DNA from: an uncultured Rhodospirillales bacterium
GTDB taxonomy: Bacteria; Pseudomonadota; Alphaproteobacteria; Kiloniellales; Kiloniellaceae
Assembly: GCA_913060675.1 (NCBI GenBank)
Contig: CAJXUS010000036.1
Span: forward strand, 1 to 44,364
Direction: 5' to 3'
DNA: 44,364 nt
Within the stretch, counting starts at the first letter, position 1; every line of letters begins with the position of its first letter. Below are positions 26,641-34,782 of this stretch, one piece after another. The position numbers and the translations under genes were made by a program. The notes beneath the pieces are model-generated. The model worked only from the letters and a program-made list of their open reading frames with translations, was not told the origin of the DNA and made no database searches.

Positions 26641-26658
26641 CAAATTGGATCCAATTTG
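26641..26658. promoter_or_regulatory. Perfect 18-bp palindrome, probable GntR operator
   Basis: CAAATTGGATCCAATTTG is fully self-complementary. It resembles operators of FadR-subfamily GntR regulators, such as the AATTGGT...ACCAATT sites of PdhR. It abuts the ribosome site of the aminotransferase and overlaps TTGACA (26656-26661), a likely -35 for gntR. A second TTGACA in the minus direction (26693-26688) could be the -35 for the aminotransferase, so the two promoters face each other. Confidence 0.75.
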
Positions 26659-26761
26659 ACATATGGGATATAATTAATTAGATATTCTGTCAAGTTCAGG
26701 CCTCCCAGTATGTGAGAAGCAGGGATATGGGAAACTGGGAAATGCGAATTAAGGACAAAGC

Positions 26762-27460
26762 GTGACACCAACCACAAGTTTACAATCCATCGACCTCAGT
26801 ACGCGCTCGGGCGACCAAACTCGGGTTTTGATTACTGAGTTGCGGAAGGAAATTATCTCCGGAGCGTTACGTCCGGGAGAACCTTTACGACAGGACGTAA
26901 TCGCCGAGCGCTACAAGGTCAGTCGGATGCCTGTGCGTGAAGCACTTCGGGTGCTTGAGGCCGAAGGACTAGCTTTGCTCGTGCCCAATAAAGGCGCATC
27001 GGTTGCGCCGTTGGATCTACTGGAATTACAGGAAATCTACGAAATGCGGGTGTCTGCAGAGACTTTGGCTCTGCGGCTTTCTTTGCCTGAAATTTCTAAC
27101 GCCCAGATAGATCGTGCGGCTCGAATTCAGGACGACATTGAGAGCGCGGACTTGCGTGATTTTGGTGCCTTGAACAAAGCCTTCCATCGAACCTTGTATG
27201 AGCCTTGTGGACGTCCCCGACTTCTGGCCCACATCGATGGATTGAACGATGTTGCTGATCGGTATCTCCGATTTACAATCAAGGCTTTGGACTACGCCGA
27301 GCGTTCAAACTCAGATCATCGTGCCCTGCTGGAAGCTTGTCGAAAGCGGGATGAAGTTGAAGCCTTGTCTATCCTTAGTTCCCATATCATAGATGCGGGC
27401 GAGGTTTTAAAGAACTACCTAACCGATTTCCTCGGTAATGAAGGATTAGGCGAAGGTTAG
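26762..27460 (+). CDS. GntR family regulator (FadR/FCD subfamily)
   Basis: The 232-residue product has an N-terminal winged HTH (residues 20-85, LRKEIISGALRPGEPLRQDVIAERYKVSRMPVREALRVLEAEGLALLVPNKGASV) and an all-helical FCD ligand domain (about 95-225) with metal-site style His residues (FHRTLYE, DHRALLEA, LSSHI). It starts at GTG behind AAGGACAAAGC. It diverges from the aminotransferase gene and lies next to the perfect palindrome. It very likely represses both, with release by an amino- or carboxylic-acid ligand. Confidence 0.92.
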   Translation: MTPTTSLQSIDLSTRSGDQTRVLITELRKEIISGALRPGEPLRQDVIAERYKVSRMPVREALRVLEAEGLALLVPNKGASVAPLDLLELQEIYEMRVSAETLALRLSLPEISNAQIDRAARIQDDIESADLRDFGALNKAFHRTLYEPCGRPRLLAHIDGLNDVADRYLRFTIKALDYAERSNSDHRALLEACRKRDEVEALSILSSHIIDAGEVLKNYLTDFLGNEGLGEG

Positions 27461-27673
27461 AGTTTTTGCTTACAGAGTATTTAAGGTCAGTCCGGCAGGG
27501 TTATTCGTAATGCTAAATATCTGCTTTTCGGACACGTTCTCCGCTAATCGCTTGAGAACTAGCCTTTAAAAGATATTAGCATTGCGACAGATATTTTGTG
27601 TACTTTCCGTGAAGCACCATGTTTGATAAATTTTGAATGAGCGACGCATTAAACAAATTCAAGGGAGGTCATT

Positions 27674-28369
27674 ATTTCACGAGCCGAACGACTTTTGAGT
27701 TTAATTGAAGAATTTAGACGCCATCGTCGCCCCGTTTCTGGAAACGATCTTGCGCAAGCATTGGGCATTTCAATTCGTACACTCTATCGCGACATTGATT
27801 CATTGAGAGCGCTTGGGGCGGGTATCGAGGGAGAAGCTGGCGTTGGCTATGTCATGCGCCCCGGTTTCCTATTGCCCCCAGTCATGTTTACAGTAGAAGA
27901 AGTTGACGCACTCGTTCTGGGCACGCTCTGGGTCGCAGATAAGGCTGACAGACCACTAGCGGAAGCCGCACGTAAAGCGATGGCAAAATTAACAGCAGTC
28001 ATGCCAGTTGAACTTGTTGATCGCGTTGAAGCGCAATATTCCGTCGTTGGGAAGAGTGAAGAGTGGGATCCAGAAACGATTGATGTGGAAACTGTAAGAG
28101 GGGCAATTCAACATGAGCGCAAATTGCTCATTCACTACCGCGATGGAAAAGGTAAAAGTTCTGAGCGTGTCATATGGCCGTTTTTTCTTATCTATTTTAA
28201 TGGCGGCCGAATTATTTCGGCATGGTGTGAGTTAAGAGATGATATCCGCCATTTTCGAACTGATCGCATTGATACACTTTCGGAAATATCATCGCGATAT
28301 CCCCGTCGTCGCCACGAGCTTATAAAGCTTTGGCGAGAGGCTGAGGCCTGTGAGAACGCACAAAAATGA
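27674..28369 (+). CDS. YafY-type HTH/WYL regulator with predicted ATT start
   Basis: From 27674 the product is 231 residues: HTH_11 (1-60, SRAERLLSLIEEFRRHRRPVSGNDLAQALGISIRTLYRDID) and a WYL domain (about 140-215, SERVIWPFFLIYFNGGRIISAWCELRDDIRHFRTDRID). The first ATG/GTG/TTG after the upstream in-frame stop (TAA 27650-27652) is TTG at 27695, which would delete the first family residues and has no ribosome site. The family start SRAERLL begins right after ATT at 27674, five bases behind AAGGGAGG. I therefore use ATT. It probably shares a transcript with the SnoaL-like gene 60 bases downstream. Confidence 0.8.
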   Translation: MSRAERLLSLIEEFRRHRRPVSGNDLAQALGISIRTLYRDIDSLRALGAGIEGEAGVGYVMRPGFLLPPVMFTVEEVDALVLGTLWVADKADRPLAEAARKAMAKLTAVMPVELVDRVEAQYSVVGKSEEWDPETIDVETVRGAIQHERKLLIHYRDGKGKSSERVIWPFFLIYFNGGRIISAWCELRDDIRHFRTDRIDTLSEISSRYPRRRHELIKLWREAEACENAQK

Positions 28370-28429
28370 CTACTGCCACTTTCTGACATGCGATCATATT
28401 AGTCTTCTTCTGTAACCAGAGGACTTCAA

Positions 28430-28936
28430 ATGACATCAAAACCATTTCAAAGACTAATTTGCCTTGCCGTTTTACTGCTTGGCACTCAGCTAATTCACGC
28501 CCAGCCAACTTACGCTCAGGCGCAAAATAACCAGGAAAGCCAAACTATGGAACATGACCAAATCCACTCAACAATCGAAACGAATAATTCAGCAGTTGCC
28601 GCGGGTGATATTGAAAGTGTTCTCGCCACGTTTGAGCCAAACGGCGTCTTAATGGGGCAACCCGGAATGCCGGCCATGGGGACGCCGGCGTTACGGGAGG
28701 CTTTCAAACAATTCATGGCGATTGATCCTAAGATTACCGTTACGAGCCATGAAGTTATTCAGGCTGACGATATGGCCCTTCATTCTTCTACATGGTTGAT
28801 GTCTGGAAAAACACCCGATGGTCACCCCATTGAACAGAGTGGATTTTCCGTAGTGGTACTCCGCAAACAGCCAGATGGGCGCTGGTTGATGGTGATTGAC
28901 AATCCATTTGGCGATCATCTTTTACATAAAAAATAA
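28430..28936 (+). CDS. SnoaL-like (NTF2 fold) secreted protein
   Basis: The 168-residue product has a signal peptide (cut about HAQ or TYA, residues 24-29) and a DUF4440/SnoaL-type NTF2 domain (about 43-160: IHSTIETNNSAVAAGDIESVLATFEPNGVLMGQPG, ending PDGRWLMVIDNPFG). Such domains hold a small hydrophobic pocket; roles range from isomerases to ketosteroid-like binding, and no catalytic set can be assigned here. The ATG follows GAGGAC. It lies just after the WYL regulator gene on the same strand, which may control it. Confidence 0.85.
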   Translation: MTSKPFQRLICLAVLLLGTQLIHAQPTYAQAQNNQESQTMEHDQIHSTIETNNSAVAAGDIESVLATFEPNGVLMGQPGMPAMGTPALREAFKQFMAIDPKITVTSHEVIQADDMALHSSTWLMSGKTPDGHPIEQSGFSVVVLRKQPDGRWLMVIDNPFGDHLLHKK

Positions 28937-29006
28937 TAGCTATCATCGAATTTTTAACGCGCTCATTTAGAGCAAGCTATTGAGATTTTCACGATGACAG
29001 TAAAAG

Positions 29007-29040
29007 AATTGCCTCGCATGAAAGCTTTTGCGGGGCAATT
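29007..29040. terminator. Hairpin between convergent genes
   Basis: AATTGCCTCGCA (29007-29018) pairs with TGCGGGGCAATT (29029-29040) with one G-T pair, around a ten-base loop. It lies between the SnoaL-like gene and the convergent YciI gene. Neither side has a strong T-run (CTTTTACTG on the minus strand), so it is a moderate two-way terminator candidate. Confidence 0.55.
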
Positions 29041-29178
29041 TCCATTGTAACGGTATAATCAGTAGCTGCATGATCGACTTTTATGGAAAGCGTGCAAAAA
29101 GAATAGTTATTGCCACAAGTTCCTTATATTCAGCTATGTTACAACCACGAGGCCTTGGTCACCGATAATTTACAGCCA

Positions 29179-29478
29179 TCATAGTCTCGCTGTCTGGTCC
29201 TCAAGTAATTTACCCCATGTGAAAATTTCAAATGTGCGGTACTCGGCAAAATAAAATGGGTCATCAAACACAAGTTTTTCGACCTCTTGTTTGTTTTCGG
29301 CCTCAACCACCCAAAGCGCACCACAAAAATCAGCATCTGTCTCAGGCTTTAGGCCACCACCAATTAATAGCTCTGGATGAGCTTTGGCATATGCAACATG
29401 TGCATCTCGCAATTCCTTTTTCGCCCTGATATCTAACATCTGTGGCATGTCTCGAAATATCACCACCCAACGCGTCAT
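29179..29478 (-). CDS. YciI family protein
   Basis: The 99-residue product matches the YciI/dimeric alpha-beta barrel family: MTRWVVIFRDMPQMLDIRAKKELRDAHVAYAKAHPELLIGGGL, then ALWVVEAENKQEVEKLVFDDPFYFAEYRTFEIFTW. The DDPFYFA segment near residue 78 is the family hallmark. Members bind small molecules or degrade chlorinated aromatics, but most are uncharacterised. ATG at 29478 is preferred because GGGAGTG precedes it and the family starts there; the frame to 29547 adds 23 unrelated residues. It diverges from the XRE-cupin gene. Confidence 0.85.
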   Translation of the reverse strand: MTRWVVIFRDMPQMLDIRAKKELRDAHVAYAKAHPELLIGGGLKPETDADFCGALWVVEAENKQEVEKLVFDDPFYFAEYRTFEIFTWGKLLEDQTARL

Positions 29479-29646
29479 ACATTTCACTCCCATTTTTGCA
29501 TAACAATAAGGTGTGATTTGTTCGAACCATATGGCCAGAGTAAACAAAAATTAGAACCAGATATTAGTGGAATATCTTTGGGATGTTGACATATGTTCGT
29601 ATTTGGGAATATATCTCTAATATGAGTAAAAATGAATTATTAGCAA

Positions 29647-30207
29647 ATGCCTGAAATTGAAAATAATGATATTCGTCTTGCTGAACGCTTGAAGGTATTA
29701 CGGACAGGGCGCGGTTGGTCCTTCGAAGATCTTGCAGAGCGTAGTGCGATCAGTCGGGCGACGCTTTCGCGCATGGAAAAATGCGAGGTTAGCCCCACGG
29801 CCGCCGTGCTCGGCAGGCTTTGCGCGGCTTATGGGTTGACCATGTCACGGTTGATGGCAATGGTCGAATCTGATCATCAGCCCCTTGTGTTGAAATCTGA
29901 ACAACCCGTGTGGCGTGATGATGTTACTGGGTACGAGCGCCGTTCGGTGTCACCTCCAGCGGAGAGTTTAAGTTGTGAAGTGTTGGAGTGTCGGCTGCTG
30001 CCGGGTACTGAAATTGACTATCCCGGCCCGGCAAAAAAAGGATTGGAGCATCATCTGGTTCTGCGCGAAGGTGGTTTGGAGATCAGCCTTGAAGGCGTCG
30101 TTCATATTCTAAATCCCGGTGATTGTCTGCGCTATAAACTACATGGTGCCAACACCTTCCGCGCCGATCAAAAACTCGGTGCGCGTTATCTACTGGTCGT
30201 GTTGTGA
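29647..30207 (+). CDS. XRE regulator with cupin domain
   Basis: The 186-residue product has an N-terminal XRE helix-turn-helix (residues 10-65, RLKVLRTGRGWSFEDLAERSAISRATLSRMEKCEVSPT) and a C-terminal cupin_2 barrel (about 100-184, EIDYPGPAKKGLEHHLVLREGGLEISLEGVVHILNPGDCLRYK). The cupin keeps the EHH-type metal-ligand start and the PGDCL turn. This architecture usually senses a small metabolite. It is followed after seven bases by a GNAT acetyltransferase gene, a pairing seen in many proteobacteria, which points to regulation of that enzyme. Confidence 0.9.
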   Translation: MPEIENNDIRLAERLKVLRTGRGWSFEDLAERSAISRATLSRMEKCEVSPTAAVLGRLCAAYGLTMSRLMAMVESDHQPLVLKSEQPVWRDDVTGYERRSVSPPAESLSCEVLECRLLPGTEIDYPGPAKKGLEHHLVLREGGLEISLEGVVHILNPGDCLRYKLHGANTFRADQKLGARYLLVVL

Positions 30208-30214
30208 GGTCAAA

Positions 30215-30745
30215 ATGAAACAGCCATCTATATCGTGCCTTGATGTCAAAGGGTTTGATTTTCACCGAGAAGATCTCGCAGATTTACTGCACGCCTGTGT
30301 TCATGACGGCGCCAGCGTCGGTTTCGTACAGCCTTTTTCATTGGAAAATAGCCGTAACTTCTGGATCAATAAAGTCCGCCCCTCTCTTGTGAACGGAGAA
30401 ACCAACCTGATGATAGCCAAAGTGGGCGACGAAGTTGCGGGGACCGTACAGCTCTGTGTAGGTAGCATGCCGAACCAAGCCCACAGGGGCGAGGTCTCCA
30501 AACTGCTGGTCTCTCCCGATTTTAGAAAACGCGGCATCGCCAAGATTTTGATGGCGGAGTTGGAAAAACAAGCCAGAGACCGGGATCTCACATTAATCAC
30601 TTTGGATACACGCACAGGCGACAACGCGGAACCGCTATATAAATTATTGGGCTACGAAACCGCAGGTGTTATTCCGGGCTTTGCTCAAGACCCCAACGAT
30701 GCGGGTAAATTCGATCCAACCTCTTATATGTATAAGCTGCTTTAG
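30215..30745 (+). CDS. GNAT family N-acetyltransferase
   Basis: The 176-residue product has the GNAT fold, with acetyl-CoA motif A in VSKLLVSPDFRKRGIAKILMAELEKQA (about residues 94-120; the R-x-x-G-I/A pattern is RKRGIA) and motif B in LDTRTGDNAEPLYKLLGYE. ATG at 30215 follows GAGGTCAAA, seven bases after the XRE-cupin stop, so the two are translationally close. The longer frame from 30119 overlaps the previous gene and is not used. The stop codon TAG overlaps the TAA of the convergent gene at 30742, leaving no room for a terminator. The acetyl acceptor is unknown. Confidence 0.9.
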   Translation: MKQPSISCLDVKGFDFHREDLADLLHACVHDGASVGFVQPFSLENSRNFWINKVRPSLVNGETNLMIAKVGDEVAGTVQLCVGSMPNQAHRGEVSKLLVSPDFRKRGIAKILMAELEKQARDRDLTLITLDTRTGDNAEPLYKLLGYETAGVIPGFAQDPNDAGKFDPTSYMYKLL

Positions 30746-31335
30746 CTCGATACTGCTTCAAGGACATATTTGCGGAAAATTGAACTGTATTCATCACCGA
30801 ATTTTACGGCGGTGATTTCTTTAAATGGGATTATGTAAACTTCATCTTCCCATTTTCCGGTCGCATCGAAACCTTTAATTTGAACTTCTGTATTAGCTAT
30901 ATTTAATATCTTTCCCAGTACGAAGACATCTGATGAAGGCAGTCGGCTTTCAACAATTACATTGTTGTAATTTTTCTCAAGTGATTTAAATATTGATTTA
31001 TAGCTACCAATTTTTAACCACTTAGGCTTTTCCACGTCTACAAGGCGGCCTTCTAATTTTAATATGCGGTGGTCTGTTTTTTCATTCTTACCATGCCTAA
31101 TTTCGGTTATGTGTTTAATTGGTAAAATCATAAACCCATCGTGATGCCAGTATTCTACACACCATAAGCAGACGAAGTTGCGAGTGAGGCCGACTATATA
31201 ACCGTAATAGGTCTCTTCATCGTCCTCGATATCAGACCATACTTTGACTTTATTGTTTTTAGTAAAGTGTTTTTCTAGCTCACTATACATAGGATCTAAG
31301 TCTCTCAATCTTTGAAAGGTATTACCCTCACTCAT
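30742..31335 (-). CDS. Unknown protein with two similar beta-rich halves
   Basis: I do not recognise the family. The 197-residue soluble protein has two regions of similar layout: residues 28-82 (KVWSDIEDDEETYYGYIVGL ... GFMILPIKHITEIRHGK) and 125-180 (NVIVESRLPSSDVFVLGKI ... EVYIIPFKEITAVKFGD). Each has a G-I strand, then a stretch ending IP-K-IT--(R/K)-G, suggesting a duplicated SH3- or Sm-like barrel. ATG at 31335 overlaps the end of the MarR gene (ATGAGTGA), so the two are translationally coupled; the longer frame to 31389 is not needed. Base composition is clearly AT-richer than that of the MarR gene, which hints at separate origin. Confidence 0.75.
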   Translation of the reverse strand: MSEGNTFQRLRDLDPMYSELEKHFTKNNKVKVWSDIEDDEETYYGYIVGLTRNFVCLWCVEYWHHDGFMILPIKHITEIRHGKNEKTDHRILKLEGRLVDVEKPKWLKIGSYKSIFKSLEKNYNNVIVESRLPSSDVFVLGKILNIANTEVQIKGFDATGKWEDEVYIIPFKEITAVKFGDEYSSIFRKYVLEAVSS

Positions 31336-31864
31336 CGCGGTAATCGTCGAGAGTTTTTCGGATGTCGGCGAGTTTGTCGACGAGTTCACTTACTACTTTG
31401 ATTGGTATGCGAGACGAAAGCGCGGCGACATCGGGGTCTAGGCTGGCGATGGCATCGTCGCGAAATTCCCGACCTTTATCGGTGAGAAATACACATTTAC
31501 TGCGCCCGTCTTTGGGGTTGGGGCGCAGGATTATCATAGCGTTTTTCTCGAGCACAGAGAGGGTGTGTGTCATCGTGGTTTTGGGCAGTTGAAAGGCCCG
31601 GGCGATATCGAGCGGCGTTCGACCATCGCCCAGACGCACAAGATGATTGAGCACAGAGAAATGTGCCACCGAGAGGCCGTTGGGTAGACTGGCTTCCATC
31701 ATTGCACGGCTGAGTTGGCTGATAATCCCGATCTCATTAAAGAACGCAAAGTACAGGCCCCGGGTTTGTGGGTCGAGGGGCGCAGTTTTACCATTTGGAT
31801 CGTTACTATTTGCGGGGTTGTTTTCTGGGCCGTTTGTCGGACCGTTTGGTGGTGTTTTATCCAT
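31328..31864 (-). CDS. MarR family transcriptional regulator
   Basis: The 178-residue product has a polar, Asn/Pro-rich N-terminus (residues 1-35), then the MarR winged HTH (about 45-150: LSVAHFSVLNHLVRLGDGRTPLDIARAFQLPKTTMTHTLSVLEKNAMIILRPNPKDGRSKCVFLTDKG). The DGR-S wing motif is clear. It lies 11 bases downstream of the Acg-like gene and overlaps the next gene by eight bases, so all three form one operon. It probably represses the promoter before the Acg-like gene, where a dyad overlaps the start region. Confidence 0.92.
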   Translation of the reverse strand: MDKTPPNGPTNGPENNPANSNDPNGKTAPLDPQTRGLYFAFFNEIGIISQLSRAMMEASLPNGLSVAHFSVLNHLVRLGDGRTPLDIARAFQLPKTTMTHTLSVLEKNAMIILRPNPKDGRSKCVFLTDKGREFRDDAIASLDPDVAALSSRIPIKVVSELVDKLADIRKTLDDYRDE

Positions 31865-31875
31865 TTATGACCCTT

Positions 31876-32997
31876 TTACCCTATGATCTTCTTTTCGAGA
31901 GGCCAGCGCGGCGATCTGCCGACAGTGGGGCCAAAACCTAGTCGTCCGAGCATTTGAACGGTTTCACCGGGTTTGCTTAGCAATTGATGTGCCCTCGTAT
32001 AATGTTCTGCCATCTCTGGGAATTCCTGTAAAGCCTGACTGACAGGGTGAAGAGCAAGACCAAGTTCTGTTGTGGTCAGGTTCAAACGCATCCACCTGCG
32101 CCCGGCTTCTATCTGGTCGATGCGTGAATTACCTTTGGTTGTAATAACCGCATATGCAGGGGTCGCGGTCAACATATCAGTATACATCTTAATGCCTTCC
32201 TTAAACCCTGAGGAGGTCGGATCAAGCTGCCCTTCTTTCGAGAGAATGCCAACAAGCATCAGGCTTTCAAGAAAAGGACCGCCGAGATCGATCCCATCTG
32301 GGTTGGCATTGATTTCTGCCTTGCCAAAGCGCATGAGATCAACGGACTCTTTCAAAGCATGTGGCGTCCCAGCTTCGCTCATCCAGGCATCAAGAGTTAG
32401 CTTTCTGATCGTCGCAACTTCTTTTGGATCTGTATAAGTTGTCGCGAGCGGGGTGAGACGAGCGATTTTGTCAATGGGAACAGCGCGATCTTCGAAGGGT
32501 TCTTTACATGAGGTACGATGAAGAATTTGCTCAAAGAGCGGATCGGCTTTGATATTGTTGCCCTGGCTATCTCTGTCACTGAACACTGCACGCGCAACAG
32601 GCCCTTGTTCACCTTCAGGGAAAAGGTCGAGTGCCACGGCGTAACCATCTTGTGCGGCTGCTATGGTCATAAGTTCCAAGAAGCAGCCAAGGCCAATGGT
32701 CAGTTGCCGGGAAAAGGGATCTGTAGCGGGGAGATCGCGTTCAAGGTCACGGTAAAGAACCATAGTGTTTTCTTCGCTGAGATCAACGAGCCAAGGCTGT
32801 CTGTTATGCGGATTTGGTGCCAGGATCGCGTAAGAAAGGGCCCGTTTTCTGACATCAGTGTAACTTCCGGCCTTAGCCCAGGGAGCGATGGCGATATCAG
32901 GCGTGCGTGTGGAAAGGAAAGTTCCCACTGTGGCTGTTGCGGCTAAAATAGTGCCGCCGCCAATTATTCCCAGTGCTTTACGACGTGACATCGACAT
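31876..32997 (-). CDS. Acg-like nitroreductase-family protein with Tat signal
   Basis: The 373-residue product starts with a twin-arginine signal (SRRKALGIIGGGTILAATA), so it should be exported folded with its cofactor. The body matches the Acg family of FMN-binding nitroreductase relatives: RALSYAILAPNPHNRQPWLVDL (about residues 52-73), and the late IEAGRRWMRLNLTTTELGLALHPVSQALQ block. Acg of Mycobacterium binds FMN but lacks reductase activity, and the role of these proteins is unsettled. The gene is first in an operon with marR, which suggests induction by a redox-active or aromatic compound. The ATG follows AGGAGATC. Confidence 0.88.
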   Translation of the reverse strand: MSMSRRKALGIIGGGTILAATATVGTFLSTRTPDIAIAPWAKAGSYTDVRKRALSYAILAPNPHNRQPWLVDLSEENTMVLYRDLERDLPATDPFSRQLTIGLGCFLELMTIAAAQDGYAVALDLFPEGEQGPVARAVFSDRDSQGNNIKADPLFEQILHRTSCKEPFEDRAVPIDKIARLTPLATTYTDPKEVATIRKLTLDAWMSEAGTPHALKESVDLMRFGKAEINANPDGIDLGGPFLESLMLVGILSKEGQLDPTSSGFKEGIKMYTDMLTATPAYAVITTKGNSRIDQIEAGRRWMRLNLTTTELGLALHPVSQALQEFPEMAEHYTRAHQLLSKPGETVQMLGRLGFGPTVGRSPRWPLEKKIIG

Positions 32998-33021
32998 TTT
33001 GATCTCCTGATATATTATATT

Positions 33022-33063
33022 GTGCGATATCGAACTATATAATGCGAACTCGTACTATGTCAA
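33022..33063 (-). promoter_or_regulatory. Promoter and dyad of the acg-marR operon
   Basis: On the minus strand TTGACA (33063-33058) is followed after 16 bases by TATATA (33041-33036), a strong sigma-70-type pair. Directly after it GTTCGATATCGCAC (33035-33022) is a 14-base palindrome with one mismatched pair. It covers the expected transcription start, 25 bases before the Acg-like start codon. It is a likely MarR operator; a further GTTCG lies in the spacer. Confidence 0.7.
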
Positions 33064-33128
33064 TGGCAATTATTAAAACAAATAAAATGTGTCGTCTTCA
33101 GAACTCGTCTTTTTAAAGGCGGGCCGTC

Positions 33129-33992
33129 TTAATAGGGAGAGTTCAAGTTGGTAATTGAAACGGCGAGGGCTTCTATTGCTTTAGATGGTTTACTGGTATT
33201 TTTAATCAGCGCAATCTCGACTGAAGGCAATTTAGGAAAGCCGTCCTTTTCCGATAAAATACGTAAAGTTTGAGGAACGCTGGATAGAGGCAGAGCAGCA
33301 ATTGCGAGGCCTGAGTTCGTCACTGCGAGCAGGGCGGCTAGATTGGGACTGCTGTATGCAATGCGATGACGGCGTCCGGTATTCATCAGGTTATCGGTGG
33401 CAGACTGACGGATCATGCAGTCCTCTTGAAAGACAGCAAGTGGGATTGGGTCTTTTAAGTGAACCGCATGTTTGGGAGAAGAGGCCCAGACAAGTTGTTC
33501 TTCTTTGATTAGTTGACCAAGGGAGCTGCCGTCGCGCCTGGAAATCAAAGCAAGGTCCAAATCTCCGGCATCAATCATTTCCATTAATTGAACGGTTGTG
33601 GCGCAATGTACGGCGACCTCAATCTGTGGTTCGCTCTGTGCAAACCCTTCGAGTATCCTTGGTAGCAAGCCGCTGGCGTAATCATCTGGGATACCAAACC
33701 GAACCGTGCCTTCAGCTTTGGGTTCGGCGAGAACGTCCCAGACTTCATCCTGAAGCTCTAGGAAGCGACGGGCGTAACTGAGCAGAGTTTCTCCCTTAGG
33801 CGTCAGGCGCACATTCGGACGTTCTCTGGTGAAGAGCTTATGGCCGAGCATATCTTCCAAACGTTTGATCTGCATCGACACAGCGGATTGGGTACGACCA
33901 ATGCGATTGGCCGCGCGTTGGAAAGAGCCCTCGTCAGCGATGGTGAGGAAAGATTTTAAAAGCTCGGGGCTGATTTGTCGGTTCATAATCAT
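33129..33992 (-). CDS. LysR family transcriptional regulator
   Basis: The 287-residue product has the LysR HTH (residues 8-67, LLKSFLTIADEGSFQRAANRIGRTQSAVSMQIKRLEDMLGHKLFTRE) and effector domain (about 92-285). It diverges from a LysE-type exporter gene 104 bases away, the classic arrangement in which the regulator turns on the exporter in response to its substrate. The start may be ATG at 33992 or, with better ribosome-site spacing (GAAG), ATG at 33986. A 7-bp dyad lies in the shared gap. Confidence 0.92.
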   Translation of the reverse strand: MIMNRQISPELLKSFLTIADEGSFQRAANRIGRTQSAVSMQIKRLEDMLGHKLFTRERPNVRLTPKGETLLSYARRFLELQDEVWDVLAEPKAEGTVRFGIPDDYASGLLPRILEGFAQSEPQIEVAVHCATTVQLMEMIDAGDLDLALISRRDGSSLGQLIKEEQLVWASSPKHAVHLKDPIPLAVFQEDCMIRQSATDNLMNTGRRHRIAYSSPNLAALLAVTNSGLAIAALPLSSVPQTLRILSEKDGFPKLPSVEIALIKNTSKPSKAIEALAVSITNLNSPY

Positions 33993-34002
33993 ACTTCAAA
34001 TT

Positions 34003-34032
34003 AATTGATGCTGATGATGAATTGTATCAATT
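34003..34032. promoter_or_regulatory. Dyad in the LysR/LysE gap
   Basis: AATTGAT (34003-34009) and ATCAATT (34026-34032) are inverse copies 16 bases apart, centred between the divergent LysR and LysE genes. The size and place suit a LysR recognition site, though AT-richness makes chance possible. Confidence 0.45.
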
Positions 34033-34095
34033 TGATTAATTTAAGTCTAGGGCGAAATATATAACCAGTATCATCGTTCATAAGGATTTTCTATT

Positions 34096-34689
34096 ATGTG
34101 GTCTCTCCTCTTTCTTATAATTCCCTTCGCTTTTTCGCTTACAATTTCTCCTGGACCAAACAACATTATGGCTATGGCCTCTGGGACCAATTTTGGTTAC
34201 CGCCGGAGCTTGCCAGTGATAACAGGTTTTGCCGTGGGGTTGGGCGCGATGATTTTGGCAGCGGGTCTCGGCTTGGGGCAAATATTTATTGCCTTTCCCT
34301 TCGTGCATGAGGCTCTGAAGTACGTTGCCGTTACCTATTTACTTTATCTGGCCTGGAAAATTGCGGGTTCGGGAGGAGTAAAAGAGACTAATGCAAAGCA
34401 AAAACCGTTGAGTTTTATGCAAGGGGTTCTGTTTCAGTGGGTAAACCCAAAGGCATGGATGGTTTCATTATCTGCGGTGGTGAGTTTCTCCTCACTCGAT
34501 GCAGAACCTTTTATGCAGAGCGTATTGATTGCACTGGTATTTACCTTGGTGGCTTTTCCTTCGGTCTCAATCTGGGCGATTGTTGGAAAGGTCATCGCGA
34601 AATACTTACAATCACCAAGGGCCTTGAAGTTATTTAATCTCGCGATTGCAATGTTATTGGTGTTGTCACTTCTACCCTTGTTAAAATGA
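34096..34689 (+). CDS. LysE family exporter
   Basis: The 197-residue inner-membrane protein has six hydrophobic segments and the LysE/RhtB family opening, FSLTISPGPNNIMAMASGTNFGYRRSLPVITGFAVG (residues 13-48), with SPGPNN the hallmark. FQWVNPKAWMVSL near residue 113 is the second family motif. Members export amino acids or related compounds. The ATG at 34096 follows AAGGATT. It is divergent from the LysR gene at 33129. A 9-bp hairpin (CCATGAAAA / TTTTCATGG, 34703-34732) lies just after the stop, without a T-tract. Confidence 0.9.
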   Translation: MWSLLFLIIPFAFSLTISPGPNNIMAMASGTNFGYRRSLPVITGFAVGLGAMILAAGLGLGQIFIAFPFVHEALKYVAVTYLLYLAWKIAGSGGVKETNAKQKPLSFMQGVLFQWVNPKAWMVSLSAVVSFSSLDAEPFMQSVLIALVFTLVAFPSVSIWAIVGKVIAKYLQSPRALKLFNLAIAMLLVLSLLPLLK

Positions 34690-34782
34690 GGGAGTATTAA
34701 ATCCATGAAAACGACCGATGTCATTTTCATGGGTTATGGGTTATGGGAGTGGGATTAGATCTCAATTAGGTCTCTGGTCTCA

